From JAGNZR01 sp051646055 (GTDB lineage: Bacteria > Fusobacteriota > Fusobacteriia > Fusobacteriales > Fusobacteriaceae), in assembly GCA_051646055.1 (NCBI GenBank), contig JBOFCM010000067.1, positions 1 through 22,231 on the forward strand: 22,231 bases of DNA, written 5' to 3'. The notes beneath the pieces are model-generated. The model searched no databases and was not told the origin of the DNA. It was given only the letters and a program-made list of their open reading frames with translations. Below, one piece after another: positions 7,171 to 15,187 of the stretch (positions are counted from its first letter, which is position 1; the number at the start of each line of letters is the position of its first letter). Both the position numbers and the translations under genes were made by a program.

Positions 7171-7303
7171 AGAACAACATACGACTCAACCCTAACCTAT
7201 GTTATTATAAACCGTATAAAGGTGTAGGTGTTCCCAAACCTTTATAATATAAACCTCTCTTGTTCTGTGGGGCCTTCGGGCTCCTACAGTTTATAATTGA
7301 GGT
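7171..7303 (+). ncRNA. Candidate structured RNA or leader before the scaffold gene
   Basis: This gene-free segment between two terminators holds three successive inverted repeats. The first is AACATA / TATGTT (7176-7181 with 7198-7203). The second is a 9-bp TATAAAGGT / ACCTTTATA (7215-7223 with 7238-7246). The third is a GC-rich hairpin CTGTGGGGCC-TTCG-GGCTCCTACAG (7265-7289) with the very stable C(UUCG)G tetraloop and one bulge, enclosed by ACCTC / GAGGT (7253-7257 with 7299-7303). The ACCTA of the first loop (7195-7199) can also pair with TAGGT in the second loop (7225-7229), giving a possible pseudoknot. No known riboswitch class is recognised. It may be a separate small RNA ended by the next terminator, or an attenuating leader. 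The structure is by eye only. Confidence 0.35.
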
Positions 7304-7309
7304 ACATAC

Positions 7310-7345
7310 AAGGCTAATAATTCCTTATTAAGCCTTTTTATTTTG
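7310..7345 (+). terminator. Rho-independent terminator or attenuator before the scaffold gene
   Basis: AAGGCTAATAA-TTCC-TTATTAAGCCTT forms an 11-bp stem with one bulged A, followed by TTTATTTT. It lies about 50 bp upstream of the scaffold start and 150 bp downstream of another strong terminator. It must therefore end a short transcript started in between, or act as an attenuator on the capsid unit. A small hairpin CGAGT-CGTT-ACTCG (7348-7361) follows it. Confidence 0.75.
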
Positions 7346-7395
7346 TTCGAGTCGTTACTCGCTAAAAACGAAAACAATATAGGAGGTAGTTATAT

Positions 7396-7986
7396 ATGAA
7401 ATGGTTAAGAACAATATTAGAAGCACAAGGTATAGAATCTGATACAGTTGATGAGATAGTAGGCTCAGCTAAAAAACAGAAGTTAATACCTAAAGAAAGA
7501 TTCGATGAAGTAAATACTGAATTTAAGGAAACTAAAGAAGCCTTAGGAAAAGTAAATACTGAGTTAGAAACTTTAAAGGGTCAAGTAAAAGATAACGAAG
7601 CCCTTACTAAGCAAATCTCAGATCTACAGGAAGCTAATACTAAAACTGTAAATGATTATGAGAGCAAATTGAAAGAAATAAAAATTAAAGATTATGTGAA
7701 AGGTGAGATGTCTAAGGAATTAAAAGACTCTAAATATTTCGACCTTTTATATAAAGAAGTTGATCAAAGTAAAATAGTTATAGCTGAGGATGGTTCTATA
7801 TCAGGATTTGATATAGCAACTATAAAGGAAAACTATACTGACTTATTTAACAGTAATGAACCCGGTAACTTTGGTAACCCCCCTAGAAAGGGACTAGATC
7901 CGGGGAAAGATGATAAGTCATTTGGTAAAGAATTAGCTAAACTCAATGCAGGTTCTACTTCATCAACAGAAAACCCATATTTTTAA
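7396..7986 (+). CDS. Phage capsid scaffolding protein (GP20-like)
   Basis: 196 aa, ATG 7396 with AGGAGG (7381-7386). The N-terminus (MKWLRTILEAQGIESDTVDEIVGSA) and KKQKLIPKERFDEVN are characteristic of the minor structural protein GP20 / scaffold family. Residues 35-100 form a charged coiled coil (KETKEALGKVNTELETLKGQ and onward). The C-terminus is Gly/Pro/Asn-rich and flexible, ending in ENPYF. Scaffold proteins of this type guide capsid assembly around the portal and are then expelled. It directly precedes the decoration and capsid genes, the expected order. No separate prohead protease gene is present nearby. Confidence 0.9.
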   Translation: MKWLRTILEAQGIESDTVDEIVGSAKKQKLIPKERFDEVNTEFKETKEALGKVNTELETLKGQVKDNEALTKQISDLQEANTKTVNDYESKLKEIKIKDYVKGEMSKELKDSKYFDLLYKEVDQSKIVIAEDGSISGFDIATIKENYTDLFNSNEPGNFGNPPRKGLDPGKDDKSFGKELAKLNAGSTSSTENPYF

Positions 7987-7999
7987 GGAGGTATAAACT

Positions 8000-8320
8000 A
8001 TGTCTATGTTTATAAAAGAATCATATGCAGGAACTAAAGAAATAAGAAAATTCACACACTCTACATGTATACCACATAAGGTGACAGCTACAACTGCAGG
8101 AGTGAAAACAGATTCAGAAGGTAGAAAATATATACCAGCTGGTACTATACTACCAGCCAATGATGCCACTGCTTTAGGATTAGTATTAAATGATACTATT
8201 GTGGAGTATGGAGACACAGCTTGTGCTTTACTAGTACATGGATTTATAGATACTACTAAAATACCAGTACAGCCTAGTGCAGAAGCTAAAGCAGCATTAA
8301 CACAAGTAAAATTTATATAG
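8000..8320 (+). CDS. Head decoration / stabilisation protein
   Basis: 106 aa, ATG 8000 with AAGGAGG (7985-7991), 13 bp after the scaffold gene and 12 bp before the capsid gene. The product is beta-rich with an unstructured N-terminus. The core (YIPAGTILPANDATALGLVLNDTIVEYGDTACALLVHGFIDTT, about residues 49-91) follows the pattern of gpD-like head decoration proteins: a default start value, a time or event-like glycine loop, then a final helix (SAEAKAALTQVKFI). Such proteins bind the outside of the expanded capsid and stabilise it. Confidence 0.75.
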   Translation: MSMFIKESYAGTKEIRKFTHSTCIPHKVTATTAGVKTDSEGRKYIPAGTILPANDATALGLVLNDTIVEYGDTACALLVHGFIDTTKIPVQPSAEAKAALTQVKFI

Positions 8321-8332
8321 GAGGTAAGTGAT

Positions 8333-9385
8333 ATGAAAAAACTTACAGAAATGATAACAGCTAAGGATATAGCCGTATATTGGGAAGAAAAAGGAAATGA
8401 GAAAGTACCTTTCTTAGGAGAGACATTATTCTCAAATAGGAAAACTATAGGTATGGAATTAGAATGGGTAAAGGGTGCTAACAACACACCAGTGGCTCTA
8501 AAGCCAGCTGCTTTTGATACTAAAGCTACTTTAAGAGATAGAAGAGGAATCGAGAGAGTTAAGACAGAGATGGCTTTCTTCAGAGAATCTATGGTATTAA
8601 AAGAAAAAGATAGACAACAATTAATGCAATTCCAGAAGATGAATGATTCTAACTTAATGAACATGGTCCTAAAGAACCTATACGATGATAAATCAGGTTT
8701 AATAGAAGGAGCAAGAGTTCAGAATGAAAGAATGATAATGCAGTTATTAGCTACAGGAACTATAGGAATAGAAGCTAATGAGCAAAAATATGAGTATGAC
8801 TACGGTATGCCTGCATCACATAAATTTGTGGCTATTAAAGACTGGTCTGACCCTACTGCAGATATATTTGGAGAAGTGTTAGCTGCTCAAAGGAAAATAA
8901 AGGCTGATACAGGTGCTACATTAACTAGAGCAATATGTAACTCTACAGTATGGGCTAAGATAGCTAATAATACTGCTATAAGAAATGAGTTAATAGGAAA
9001 TACTAACCTAATAGTAGGAGACGAAGAGTTAAGAGCTTGGTTTAAAAAGAAATTAAATATAAGCATAGCTGTTTATGATAAAGTATTTGAAGATGAGTCA
9101 GGAGTAACTAGAAATTACTATGAAGGCGAGAATATAACTTTCTTACCAGAAGGTACACTAGGTGAATTAGTATTTGGTACAACTCCGGAAGAAGCAGATG
9201 CTATGTATAACTCAGCTGCAAATGTGGCTATAACTAATACAGGTGTGGCAGTAACTTCTATAGTTAAGGTAGACCCTGTGTCAGTACAAACTATAGTGTC
9301 TATGATATCATTACCTTCATTCCCGAGGATAAATGAGATGGCCATAATAGACACTAAACCAGCTGGAAGAGCTAAGAATAAATAG
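8333..9385 (+). CDS. Major capsid protein (family E / HK97 fold)
   Basis: 350 aa, ATG 8333 with AGGAGG (8320-8325). It shows features of the Phage_cap_E family: the extended loop with RERGIE-like RDRRGIERVKTEMAFFRESMVLKEKDRQQLM (about residues 67-98), a helical spine (GLIEGARVQNERMIMQLLATGTI) and the C-terminal sheet IKAD...GATLTRAICN and ITFLPEGTLGELVFGTTPEEADAM (about 268-291). The length is normal. Its stop overlaps the next start by one base (TAGTG). It is the principal shell protein and probably the most highly expressed product here. Confidence 0.92.
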   Translation: MKKLTEMITAKDIAVYWEEKGNEKVPFLGETLFSNRKTIGMELEWVKGANNTPVALKPAAFDTKATLRDRRGIERVKTEMAFFRESMVLKEKDRQQLMQFQKMNDSNLMNMVLKNLYDDKSGLIEGARVQNERMIMQLLATGTIGIEANEQKYEYDYGMPASHKFVAIKDWSDPTADIFGEVLAAQRKIKADTGATLTRAICNSTVWAKIANNTAIRNELIGNTNLIVGDEELRAWFKKKLNISIAVYDKVFEDESGVTRNYYEGENITFLPEGTLGELVFGTTPEEADAMYNSAANVAITNTGVAVTSIVKVDPVSVQTIVSMISLPSFPRINEMAIIDTKPAGRAKNK

Positions 9386-9633
9386 TGAATGATATAGATA
9401 AACTAAAGATAGAGTTAAGGGAGACAGCGTCTCCTTTTTTCTCTGATACTGAGTTACAATATTATTTAGAAAAAAACCATAATGATTTAAATTCTACCAT
9501 ATATGAATGTGCTTTACTTAAAGCAGAGGATGATTCTATCGCTCTACCTGGAGGATTAAATATTCCTAATAATCGAGATTATTGGTTAAGGTTAGCCGCT
9601 CGTTATAGGCCTAATACTTCGGGGGTGAGATAA
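9385..9633 (+). CDS. Head-tail connector (adaptor) protein
   Basis: 82 aa, GTG start overlapping the capsid stop by one base. There is no strong ribosome site, so translation is probably coupled to the capsid gene. The sequence (MNDIDKLKIELRETASPFFSDTELQYYLEKN..., then ECALLKAEDDSIALPGGLNIPNNRDYWLRLA) is helical and matches the short DNA-packaging/adaptor proteins of the gp6/gp15 type that dock under the portal ring. Its place directly after the capsid gene is usual for this class. Confidence 0.75.
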   Translation: MNDIDKLKIELRETASPFFSDTELQYYLEKNHNDLNSTIYECALLKAEDDSIALPGGLNIPNNRDYWLRLAARYRPNTSGVR

Positions 9634-10049
9634 TGTCAAATCTATCTGTTAAGATAAATCCTAAGCTTGCAAAAGTCATTAAAAGATTTCCTACTAAGGT
9701 TCAAGTATTTAGAGTCAAATTAGATGCCTTTAAAGAGCCTATAGATGAGGTTCCTATTATAACTGACCTAGAAGGTTTCTATCATGAGGATAATGGATAT
9801 AGAACCAGGATAGTAATAGAAGACAAAGGTACTTTTACTTCAAGCCCTAAAGGTAAGTATGTTATGGTAATCGCTACCCCTGAGGTATTACAGATTCAAG
9901 AGGAAGATATCTTATATATCTGTGATGATAATAATAAAATTATCCCTAAGGAACGATATGTCATAAATGACACAGGAAACCTAAATAGGTTAGGTATCTA
10001 TTGTGACTTGAATATAAAGGAGGCCCCCGGTGAGATGGGACGTTTCTGA
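9633..10049 (+). CDS. Head closure / stopper-type neck protein
   Basis: 138 aa, ATG 9633 overlapping the previous stop (TAATG), with GGGGGTGAG upstream. Mostly beta (LEGFYHEDNGYRTRIVIEDKGTFTSSPKGKYVMVIATPEVLQIQEEDILYI). Size and second position after the capsid gene fit a head-closure protein that plugs the connector and offers the tail docking surface. Family assignment is by synteny and fold impression. Confidence 0.6.
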   Translation: MSNLSVKINPKLAKVIKRFPTKVQVFRVKLDAFKEPIDEVPIITDLEGFYHEDNGYRTRIVIEDKGTFTSSPKGKYVMVIATPEVLQIQEEDILYICDDNNKIIPKERYVINDTGNLNRLGIYCDLNIKEAPGEMGRF

Positions 10050-10368
10050 TCTAGCAAAAGGGCTAGCTGATATAAGTACTAAAACCTATGCAGCTTTAGA
10101 CTTATACGGGGAGACTGCTTCTAAGAAATTCGAGGCTTATGCCAAAGAGAACTATCCCTGGACTAACAGAAGTTTTATGGCTTCAAAAACCTTACATGGT
10201 TCACATGAGTGGTTAGGAAAAACTCTGAGAGTAAAGATAGAACATGGTATGGAATATGGTGTTTATCTAGAATATTGTAATGGAGGTAAATATGCTATCT
10301 TATGGCCAACTATAGAATCACAAAGTAGTAAAGCAATGTTAGGATTAAATCAGATACTAAGGAGGTAG
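10030..10368 (+). CDS. HK97 gp10-like neck / tail-joining protein
   Basis: 112 aa from GTG 10030, with AAGGAGG at 10018-10024, overlapping the preceding gene by 20 bases. A long N-terminal helix (DLAKGLADISTKTYAALDLYGETASKKFEAYAKEN) is followed by the conserved YPWTNRS..A..TLHG segment and a YGVYLEYCNGGKYAIL pattern typical of HK97 gp10-like proteins (the W-T-R and YG.YLE..). These proteins sit in the neck between connector and tail. The GTG start is the only start codon compatible with the ribosome site. Confidence 0.8.
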   Translation: MRWDVSDLAKGLADISTKTYAALDLYGETASKKFEAYAKENYPWTNRSFMASKTLHGSHEWLGKTLRVKIEHGMEYGVYLEYCNGGKYAILWPTIESQSSKAMLGLNQILRR

Positions 10369-10372
10369 TAGT

Positions 10373-10711
10373 ATGTATAGCAAAATAGCTGATATTTTAA
10401 CCGATAAGGGGTTTGATGTCTATCCATTGGGTAAACACTCAGGGAACTGTACAAAACCTTTTGTCGTTATAAAAGAGTATCTACCTGCTAAGACTACAAA
10501 TAAGTCTTTAGTTAGGCAGACTTTTGATATATTTCCATTTTGCCCCTTAGCACGCTACTCCCAAGTTATGACCTATATAACTAACCTACAAGCAGTGCTA
10601 GGGGATGTAAAAGAGATACAATGTATAAGCGATTCAAGTCCTATAATGATAGACAATGATAAGCAGGCTTATACAACTAGAATATCTTATCAAAATTTAA
10701 GGAGGAGATAA
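10373..10711 (+). CDS. Tail completion / terminator protein
   Basis: 112 aa, ATG 10373 with AAGGAGGTAG (10358-10367). A mixed alpha/beta protein (IADILTDKGFDVYPLG, CTKPFVVIKEYLPAKTT, MTYITNLQAVLG) of the size and position of gpU/gp17-like tail terminators, which cap the tail tube and join it to the head. It is placed between gp10-like protein and tail tube protein, the usual slot. Confidence 0.7.
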   Translation: MYSKIADILTDKGFDVYPLGKHSGNCTKPFVVIKEYLPAKTTNKSLVRQTFDIFPFCPLARYSQVMTYITNLQAVLGDVKEIQCISDSSPIMIDNDKQAYTTRISYQNLRRR

Positions 10712-10713
10712 AT

Positions 10714-11280
10714 ATGGCAGCACCTAATTTCAATCAATTACCATTAACTGATGTGAAGATGGTACAGGTAATAACTAAAGATACAGTGCCTGTAACCTAT
10801 AGCTTTGATACTTCAGATGAAGTAGATACAGAAGAAGTAGTAGAGGAGGTAAAAGATAGACCTCTTACTATAAAAAGTAGATTAATAGCTAATGTTCCAG
10901 GTGAGGACATAGTTATGGGTTATGACCTTAAATTCAAGGACAATGTTATGTGTCCAGAGTTACTGCATTTAATGCAAGGAGGAACTTTGACTTATTCTAG
11001 TGATGGTGTATTCGAGTCTTATGAAGCACCTCCTATAGGAACTAGATTGTCTAAAAAACCATTTGATGTGGTAACTTATTCTGCCGAAGTAGATAGTGCA
11101 GGAGAGACTGGTAAGTATATTAAACTTACTTGGAGAAATTGTAAGGGTACTAGTGTACCTATAAAACTTAAAGATGGAGATTATTACTCTAATGAATATA
11201 AGGTTATGTGTAGACCACCTAATGGAACATCACCTTATAAAATGGAGATAGTAACAGAGTTACCTCCAGCTACTGCATAA
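10714..11280 (+). CDS. Major tail tube protein
   Basis: 188 aa, ATG 10714 with AAGGAGGAG. The length and beta-rich composition fit a siphophage tail tube subunit. Recognisable patterns are the N-terminal LPLTDVKMVQVITKDTVPVTYSF, a self-contained acidic insert (DEVDTEEVVEEV, about residues 36-47) and a beta core (DIVMGYDLKFKDN, LTYSSDGVFESYEAP, KLTWRNCKGTSVPIK). It is directly followed by a terminator and then by the tail chaperone genes, exactly where the tube gene lies in this class. No sheath or baseplate genes occur, so the tail is non-contractile. Confidence 0.82.
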   Translation: MAAPNFNQLPLTDVKMVQVITKDTVPVTYSFDTSDEVDTEEVVEEVKDRPLTIKSRLIANVPGEDIVMGYDLKFKDNVMCPELLHLMQGGTLTYSSDGVFESYEAPPIGTRLSKKPFDVVTYSAEVDSAGETGKYIKLTWRNCKGTSVPIKLKDGDYYSNEYKVMCRPPNGTSPYKMEIVTELPPATA

Positions 11281-11283
11281 ATT

Positions 11284-11313
11284 AAGCCTTCTTTTTAGAA
11301 GGCTTTTTATTTT
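11284..11313 (+). terminator. Rho-independent terminator after the tail tube gene
   Basis: AAGCCTTCT / AGAAGGCTT is a perfect 9-bp stem with loop TTTT, followed by TTTATTTT. It lies four bases after the tube stop and would keep expression of the tail chaperone and tape measure genes below that of the capsid and tube proteins. Confidence 0.9.
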
Positions 11314-11339
11314 AGAAAAAATGAAAGAGAGGGATTAAA

Positions 11340-11798
11340 ATGTCAATAATAAGTTTAGAAGAATTACAACAGATAGCATCAGAAAGACAAGGTGAGGAGT
11401 TAGAGATTCCGGGATTCACTGACACTTCTGTGATGACAGTAAAAGTTAGAAAGATATCATTATTAGAATTGGTACAAGAGGGAGTATTACCAAACCCTTT
11501 GCTATTAGCAGTGAATGCCATCATAAAGAAACAGAATGATGGAGAAGTATGGGAAGGTGAGCAATTAGAAAGAGTATCTAGTACTATGGGTAATTTTACA
11601 GAGATAGTCTATAAAGCGGCTCTAGTAGAGCCTACTGCAGATACTTTCATAAGCCTAGGGTTAGAGCTTACTCAGATACAGAAAAGAATCATAGCTGAGT
11701 ATTCAATAGGAGACGTTAGCACATTAGAGCGATTTCGTAAGTTCAGAGCAGATTATGAGAATACTATGGCAAGCCAAGAGGTACAACAAACTACCTAG
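11340..11798 (+). CDS. Tail assembly chaperone, short form (gpG-like)
   Basis: 152 aa, ATG 11340 preceded by GAGAGGGATTAAA. Position between tube and tape measure genes, an N-terminal FTDTSVMTVKVRKISLLELVQEGVLPNPLL segment (about residues 26-55) and a helical C-terminal half (TLERFRKFRADYENTMAS) fit gpG-type tail chaperones, which coat the tape measure during tail assembly. Its 3' end overlaps the next frame, which has no good start of its own. This is the usual arrangement for G-GT production by translational frameshifting. Confidence 0.8.
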   Translation: MSIISLEELQQIASERQGEELEIPGFTDTSVMTVKVRKISLLELVQEGVLPNPLLLAVNAIIKKQNDGEVWEGEQLERVSSTMGNFTEIVYKAALVEPTADTFISLGLELTQIQKRIIAEYSIGDVSTLERFRKFRADYENTMASQEVQQTT

Positions 11799-11958
11799 TG
11801 AGATAATAGGAATTAATAATACTTATGTGGCATTCTGTTTTGATGAAGCCTGTCTTCACATAGAGAAAGCCTATAATGAAGAAGCTATAGAGTTCCCTGA
11901 ATGGAGAAAAACACCTTCGGGTGGAAGAAAGACCTTCCAATCTGAAAAACTTAAATAA
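11755..11958 (+). CDS. Tail assembly chaperone extension (gpT-like), probably made by frameshift
   Basis: This frame is open from 11728 to 11958 and overlaps the end of the gpG-like gene. The first ATG (11755) has no ribosome site, and the conserved-looking part starts near the upstream stop: LPSEIIGINNTYVAFCFDEACLHI. The PSEI(L/M)GI...YVAFCFDEAC pattern is what I expect of the T part of clostridial tail chaperones. It lies in the +1 frame relative to the upstream gene, so a +1 (or -2) shift somewhere in 11728-11798 would give a G-T fusion that ends at 11958. The slip site is not identified, and the start coordinate given is nominal. Confidence 0.65.
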   Translation: MRILWQAKRYNKLPSEIIGINNTYVAFCFDEACLHIEKAYNEEAIEFPEWRKTPSGGRKTFQSEKLK

Positions 11959-11977
11959 GGAAGGAGAGTGATACAGT

Positions 11978-14900
11978 ATGATAAATGCGGGGTCAGCCTT
12001 AGGTTATTTAGATTTAGACACTAAGAAATTTGAGGCTGGTATAAAAGGTGCAGTTCAACAATTAGATGTATTCAATAAGGACACCGCTACTACTGGACAA
12101 AAGATGGAAGCTCTAGGTGGAGTAATGAAAACTACTGGAGCTACATTAACTAAATATGTATCAGCTCCTTTAATAGGGGTAGGGGCTTTATCTATAAAAA
12201 CCGCCGCAGACTTTGAGTCAGGTATGTCTCAAGTATCAGCCTTATCAGGAGTAACAGGTAAGGACTTAAAGATGTTAGAGGATAAAGCCAAAGAAATGGG
12301 TGCCACTACTAAATTCAGTGCCACCGAAGCTACAGAAGCCATGAGCTATATGGCTCTGGCAGGTTGGGATGCTGAGCAGATGGCAGCGGGTCTAGGTCCT
12401 TCACTATACTTAGCAGGTGCAGCAGGTATGGAACTAGCCACAGCTACAGATATAGTAACAGATACTATGTCTATGTTTGGAATGGAAGCCACTGAGGCTA
12501 CTAAGATGACAGACATGTTAGCTTATGCACAAGCCAACTCAAACACAGATGTGCAACAATTAGGAGAGGCTCTAAAGTACTGTGGTGCTTCTGCCAATGC
12601 AATGGGTTATGATCTAGCTGATACTACTGCGTTATTAGGAACTTTTGCAGATCAAGGACTTAAAGGCTCAAGTGCAGGTACTACTCTTAATGCTATGTTT
12701 AGAGATATGAAAGACAAAGCAGAAAAAGGGGCCATAGCTATAGGAAAGACTAAGGTATCTATCGTAGATTCTGAAGGTAAATATCGAGATATGACCGATA
12801 TACTAGCTGATGTGAATACTGCTACAGAAGGTATGACCATGGCTCAGAGAGATCAAGCTCTTAGTACTATATGGGGTACTGAGGCACTTAAAGGGATAAA
12901 CATGGCCTTTGAAGCTGGTACTGATAAGATCAATAGTTTTGAGGAGGGTATTAGGAACTCCGATGGTTCAGCTAAGGATATGTATAACACTATGAATGAC
13001 AATTTAAAAGGTGCTATAGATAACTTTAAATCAGCCTTAGAAGGTGCAGCCATAGTAATAGGGGAAAGGCTTATTCCTATGTTTCAAGGGGTAGTAGAAT
13101 GGCTTACAGATTTATTAACCTGGTTTAATAACCTAGATGAATCTACTCAAACTGTGATAGTAGCCTTTGGGGCTGTAGTGGCGGCCATAGGTCCTTTATT
13201 ATTAGTAGGAGGTACTTTACTTACTATGCTTCCCAATATGGTATCAGGGTTTAAATTAGTTACTAAAGCTGTTGCTTTATTCCAGGGGGCTACCTTTGCA
13301 GTACCTATTGCCATAGGAGCAGCCATAGCTGCTTTCGTAGCCTTAATATCCTGGATAGGTTCATCGGCTGATGCTATATCTTTCCTAACTAAGGAATTTG
13401 GTGTAGCTGGAGAAATAATAGCTGGACTATGTGAAGGAATATTAGGTATAGTTCAAATGACACTGGGAAATGTTATGATATTACTATCGACGGCTGCTAA
13501 AGCAATAGGGGCTTTATTGAAAGGCCAATTTTGGGAAGTAGATGACATAGTAAAAGAAGGATGGGCTAAAGTTGAGAACAACACCGCTAAAGCCTGGTCC
13601 AATATACAAGGTGAAACCACTCAGGCTATGAAGATCTTACAATCTTCTACAGAAGCAGAGATGTCAAATGTGGTTAATACCTTAGATTTAGCTATGCAAC
13701 AATTACCTAATTTAACTAGAGATAATGCATCCGAGATGGCTCGAGTATTTACTGATAATATGGTGAACTTAGATAATGAAGCCTTAACTGTACTTAGAGG
13801 TACATCAGATAACATGGCAATATTATTCGAGGGTATAAGTGAAGGTATGTCAGATGATGCAGCCATGAAGAAGTTTACTGCTAACTTGGAGAGTATGGCC
13901 ACTAGTGGTAAATTTGATATGGATGCTTTACAAGCAGATGTGGATAAAGCTATGAAGACTATTAATCAGAATGTAATGGCTGAAGGTCAAGCTTTTAAAC
14001 AACAAGCAACTGATATGTTTAATGCCTTTAAGACTAGTGCTTCTCAAGGTATGACAGAAGCTGTAGACAATGTGGTTGCTCAATTGGGTAATATGGACCA
14101 ACAATCTTTAACTCAATTACAAGGTATGGGGTCTACTTGGGGTCAAGTATTCCAAGGAATATCATTAGATGCAAATATGACTACAGAACAAATGAAACAA
14201 GCAGTATTTAATAACATACAGAACATGGGCATAGATTCTTCTACTTTAATATCACAATTAAGGTCAGAGTCTACACAACACATGAATAGTATGAACACTG
14301 AGGCTGATAAAGCTACCAAGGATATGAAGACGAATGTAACTAGTAATGTAAGTAATATGGAGACTGAGACTACTAAAAAGGCAAAAGACCTTAAGGCTAA
14401 TGTGACTAAGGAAACAGCAGACACCGCTAGTAAGGTTGATAAAGATGCTAAGAAAATAAATAAGTCTCTTTCTACAGAAACTACTACAGCTTCTAAACAA
14501 GTTAATACCAATATGAAAAACATGTCTAAGGATGCCAAATCATCTACTAATGAAGTGGCTACACAGACTGACGCAGACTTTAAGAAAGCTACTAAATCTA
14601 TACAACAGGAATCTACTAATATGTATAATGGAGCTAAGGTTTCATTTACTAAACTGGCAGAGGTAGCCAAGCAAGCCGGTAGTGACGCATATAACGGCGT
14701 TCGAGTGTCTTTCAGTAAAATACCAGACATAGTGAGGTCTAGTGTCAATAGCGCGGCTTCTGCAGCCTCTAGTGCTTCTAGTTCATTCAGATCAGCAGGG
14801 GCAAAAGCAGGTCAGGCTTGGATAGATGGTTTCAACAGTAAAAAAGGAGCCATGAAGTCAGCCGTAGCTAGTGTTCCTAAACCTGCTTCTCTAGGGTTAA

Positions 14901-15178
14901 GGCCTAATATACTAGATAGAACACTTCAGTCCCTGGAGGAATCTAGAACTAGAGATAATAAGTTTGATTCCATTGATAGAATTATGCCAATGTCCTTAGA
15001 TACTGGTATGGTAGTAAAGTTAGATGTGAAGCAAGATAAGCCTAAGGAAAAAGAGGCTAAAGAAAAACAGGTAGTAGTAAATGTGAATATAAAAGAGTTT
15101 AATAATAACTCTGATCAAGATCCAGAACAATTAGGAAATGAAATAGGTTTCATAGTTAACAGATTAGTAAAGGTATAG
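11978..15178 (+). CDS. Tape measure protein
   Basis: 1066 aa, ATG 11978 with AAGGAAGGAGAG (11957-11968). It sets tail length and is ejected before DNA. The N-terminal 300 residues carry the TP901 tape-measure core: FESGMSQVSALSGVTGKDL, MGATTKFSATEATEAMSYMALAGWD and TTALLGTFADQGLKGSSAGTTLNAMFRDM. Three hydrophobic segments follow (about 394-418, 440-461, 479-515), possibly for membrane insertion at DNA entry. Residues about 588-765 hold two related copies of a roughly 70-residue module. The stretch from about 764 to 890 is a Thr/Lys/Asp/Asn-rich coiled coil. The C-terminus (VVVNVNIKEF...PEQLGNEIGFIVNRLVKV) is the usual tape-measure end. At about 3.2 kb it predicts a tail of moderate length. 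Confidence 0.95.
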   Translation: MINAGSALGYLDLDTKKFEAGIKGAVQQLDVFNKDTATTGQKMEALGGVMKTTGATLTKYVSAPLIGVGALSIKTAADFESGMSQVSALSGVTGKDLKMLEDKAKEMGATTKFSATEATEAMSYMALAGWDAEQMAAGLGPSLYLAGAAGMELATATDIVTDTMSMFGMEATEATKMTDMLAYAQANSNTDVQQLGEALKYCGASANAMGYDLADTTALLGTFADQGLKGSSAGTTLNAMFRDMKDKAEKGAIAIGKTKVSIVDSEGKYRDMTDILADVNTATEGMTMAQRDQALSTIWGTEALKGINMAFEAGTDKINSFEEGIRNSDGSAKDMYNTMNDNLKGAIDNFKSALEGAAIVIGERLIPMFQGVVEWLTDLLTWFNNLDESTQTVIVAFGAVVAAIGPLLLVGGTLLTMLPNMVSGFKLVTKAVALFQGATFAVPIAIGAAIAAFVALISWIGSSADAISFLTKEFGVAGEIIAGLCEGILGIVQMTLGNVMILLSTAAKAIGALLKGQFWEVDDIVKEGWAKVENNTAKAWSNIQGETTQAMKILQSSTEAEMSNVVNTLDLAMQQLPNLTRDNASEMARVFTDNMVNLDNEALTVLRGTSDNMAILFEGISEGMSDDAAMKKFTANLESMATSGKFDMDALQADVDKAMKTINQNVMAEGQAFKQQATDMFNAFKTSASQGMTEAVDNVVAQLGNMDQQSLTQLQGMGSTWGQVFQGISLDANMTTEQMKQAVFNNIQNMGIDSSTLISQLRSESTQHMNSMNTEADKATKDMKTNVTSNVSNMETETTKKAKDLKANVTKETADTASKVDKDAKKINKSLSTETTTASKQVNTNMKNMSKDAKSSTNEVATQTDADFKKATKSIQQESTNMYNGAKVSFTKLAEVAKQAGSDAYNGVRVSFSKIPDIVRSSVNSAASAASSASSSFRSAGAKAGQAWIDGFNSKKGAMKSAVASVPKPASLGLRPNILDRTLQSLEESRTRDNKFDSIDRIMPMSLDTGMVVKLDVKQDKPKEKEAKEKQVVVNVNIKEFNNNSDQDPEQLGNEIGFIVNRLVKV

Positions 15179-15187
15179 GAGGTGAAG

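Noticed and set aside
7243..7297. TATAAT sequences at 7243 and 7292 as promoter -10 boxes
   Set aside because: No -35 like TTGACA at a 16-18 base distance (the nearest, TTGTTC at 7260, is 26 bases from the second box), and such boxes are common by chance in DNA this A+T-rich.
7341..7361. T-arm-like GTTCGAGTC suggesting a tRNA
   Set aside because: The flanking bases do not form a 5-bp T stem, there is no anticodon or D arm nearby, and the bases instead belong to a small CGAGT/ACTCG hairpin.
7963..8664. Minus-strand frame of about 230 codons over the scaffold end, decoration and capsid genes
   Set aside because: It spans three well-supported plus-strand genes and their ribosome sites and shows no domain.
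14143..14748. Long open frame on the minus strand within the tape measure gene (about 200 codons)
   Set aside because: It mirrors the repetitive Thr/Lys/Ala-rich codons of the tape measure coding strand and gives a low-complexity hydrophobic product without a ribosome site, so it is a shadow frame.
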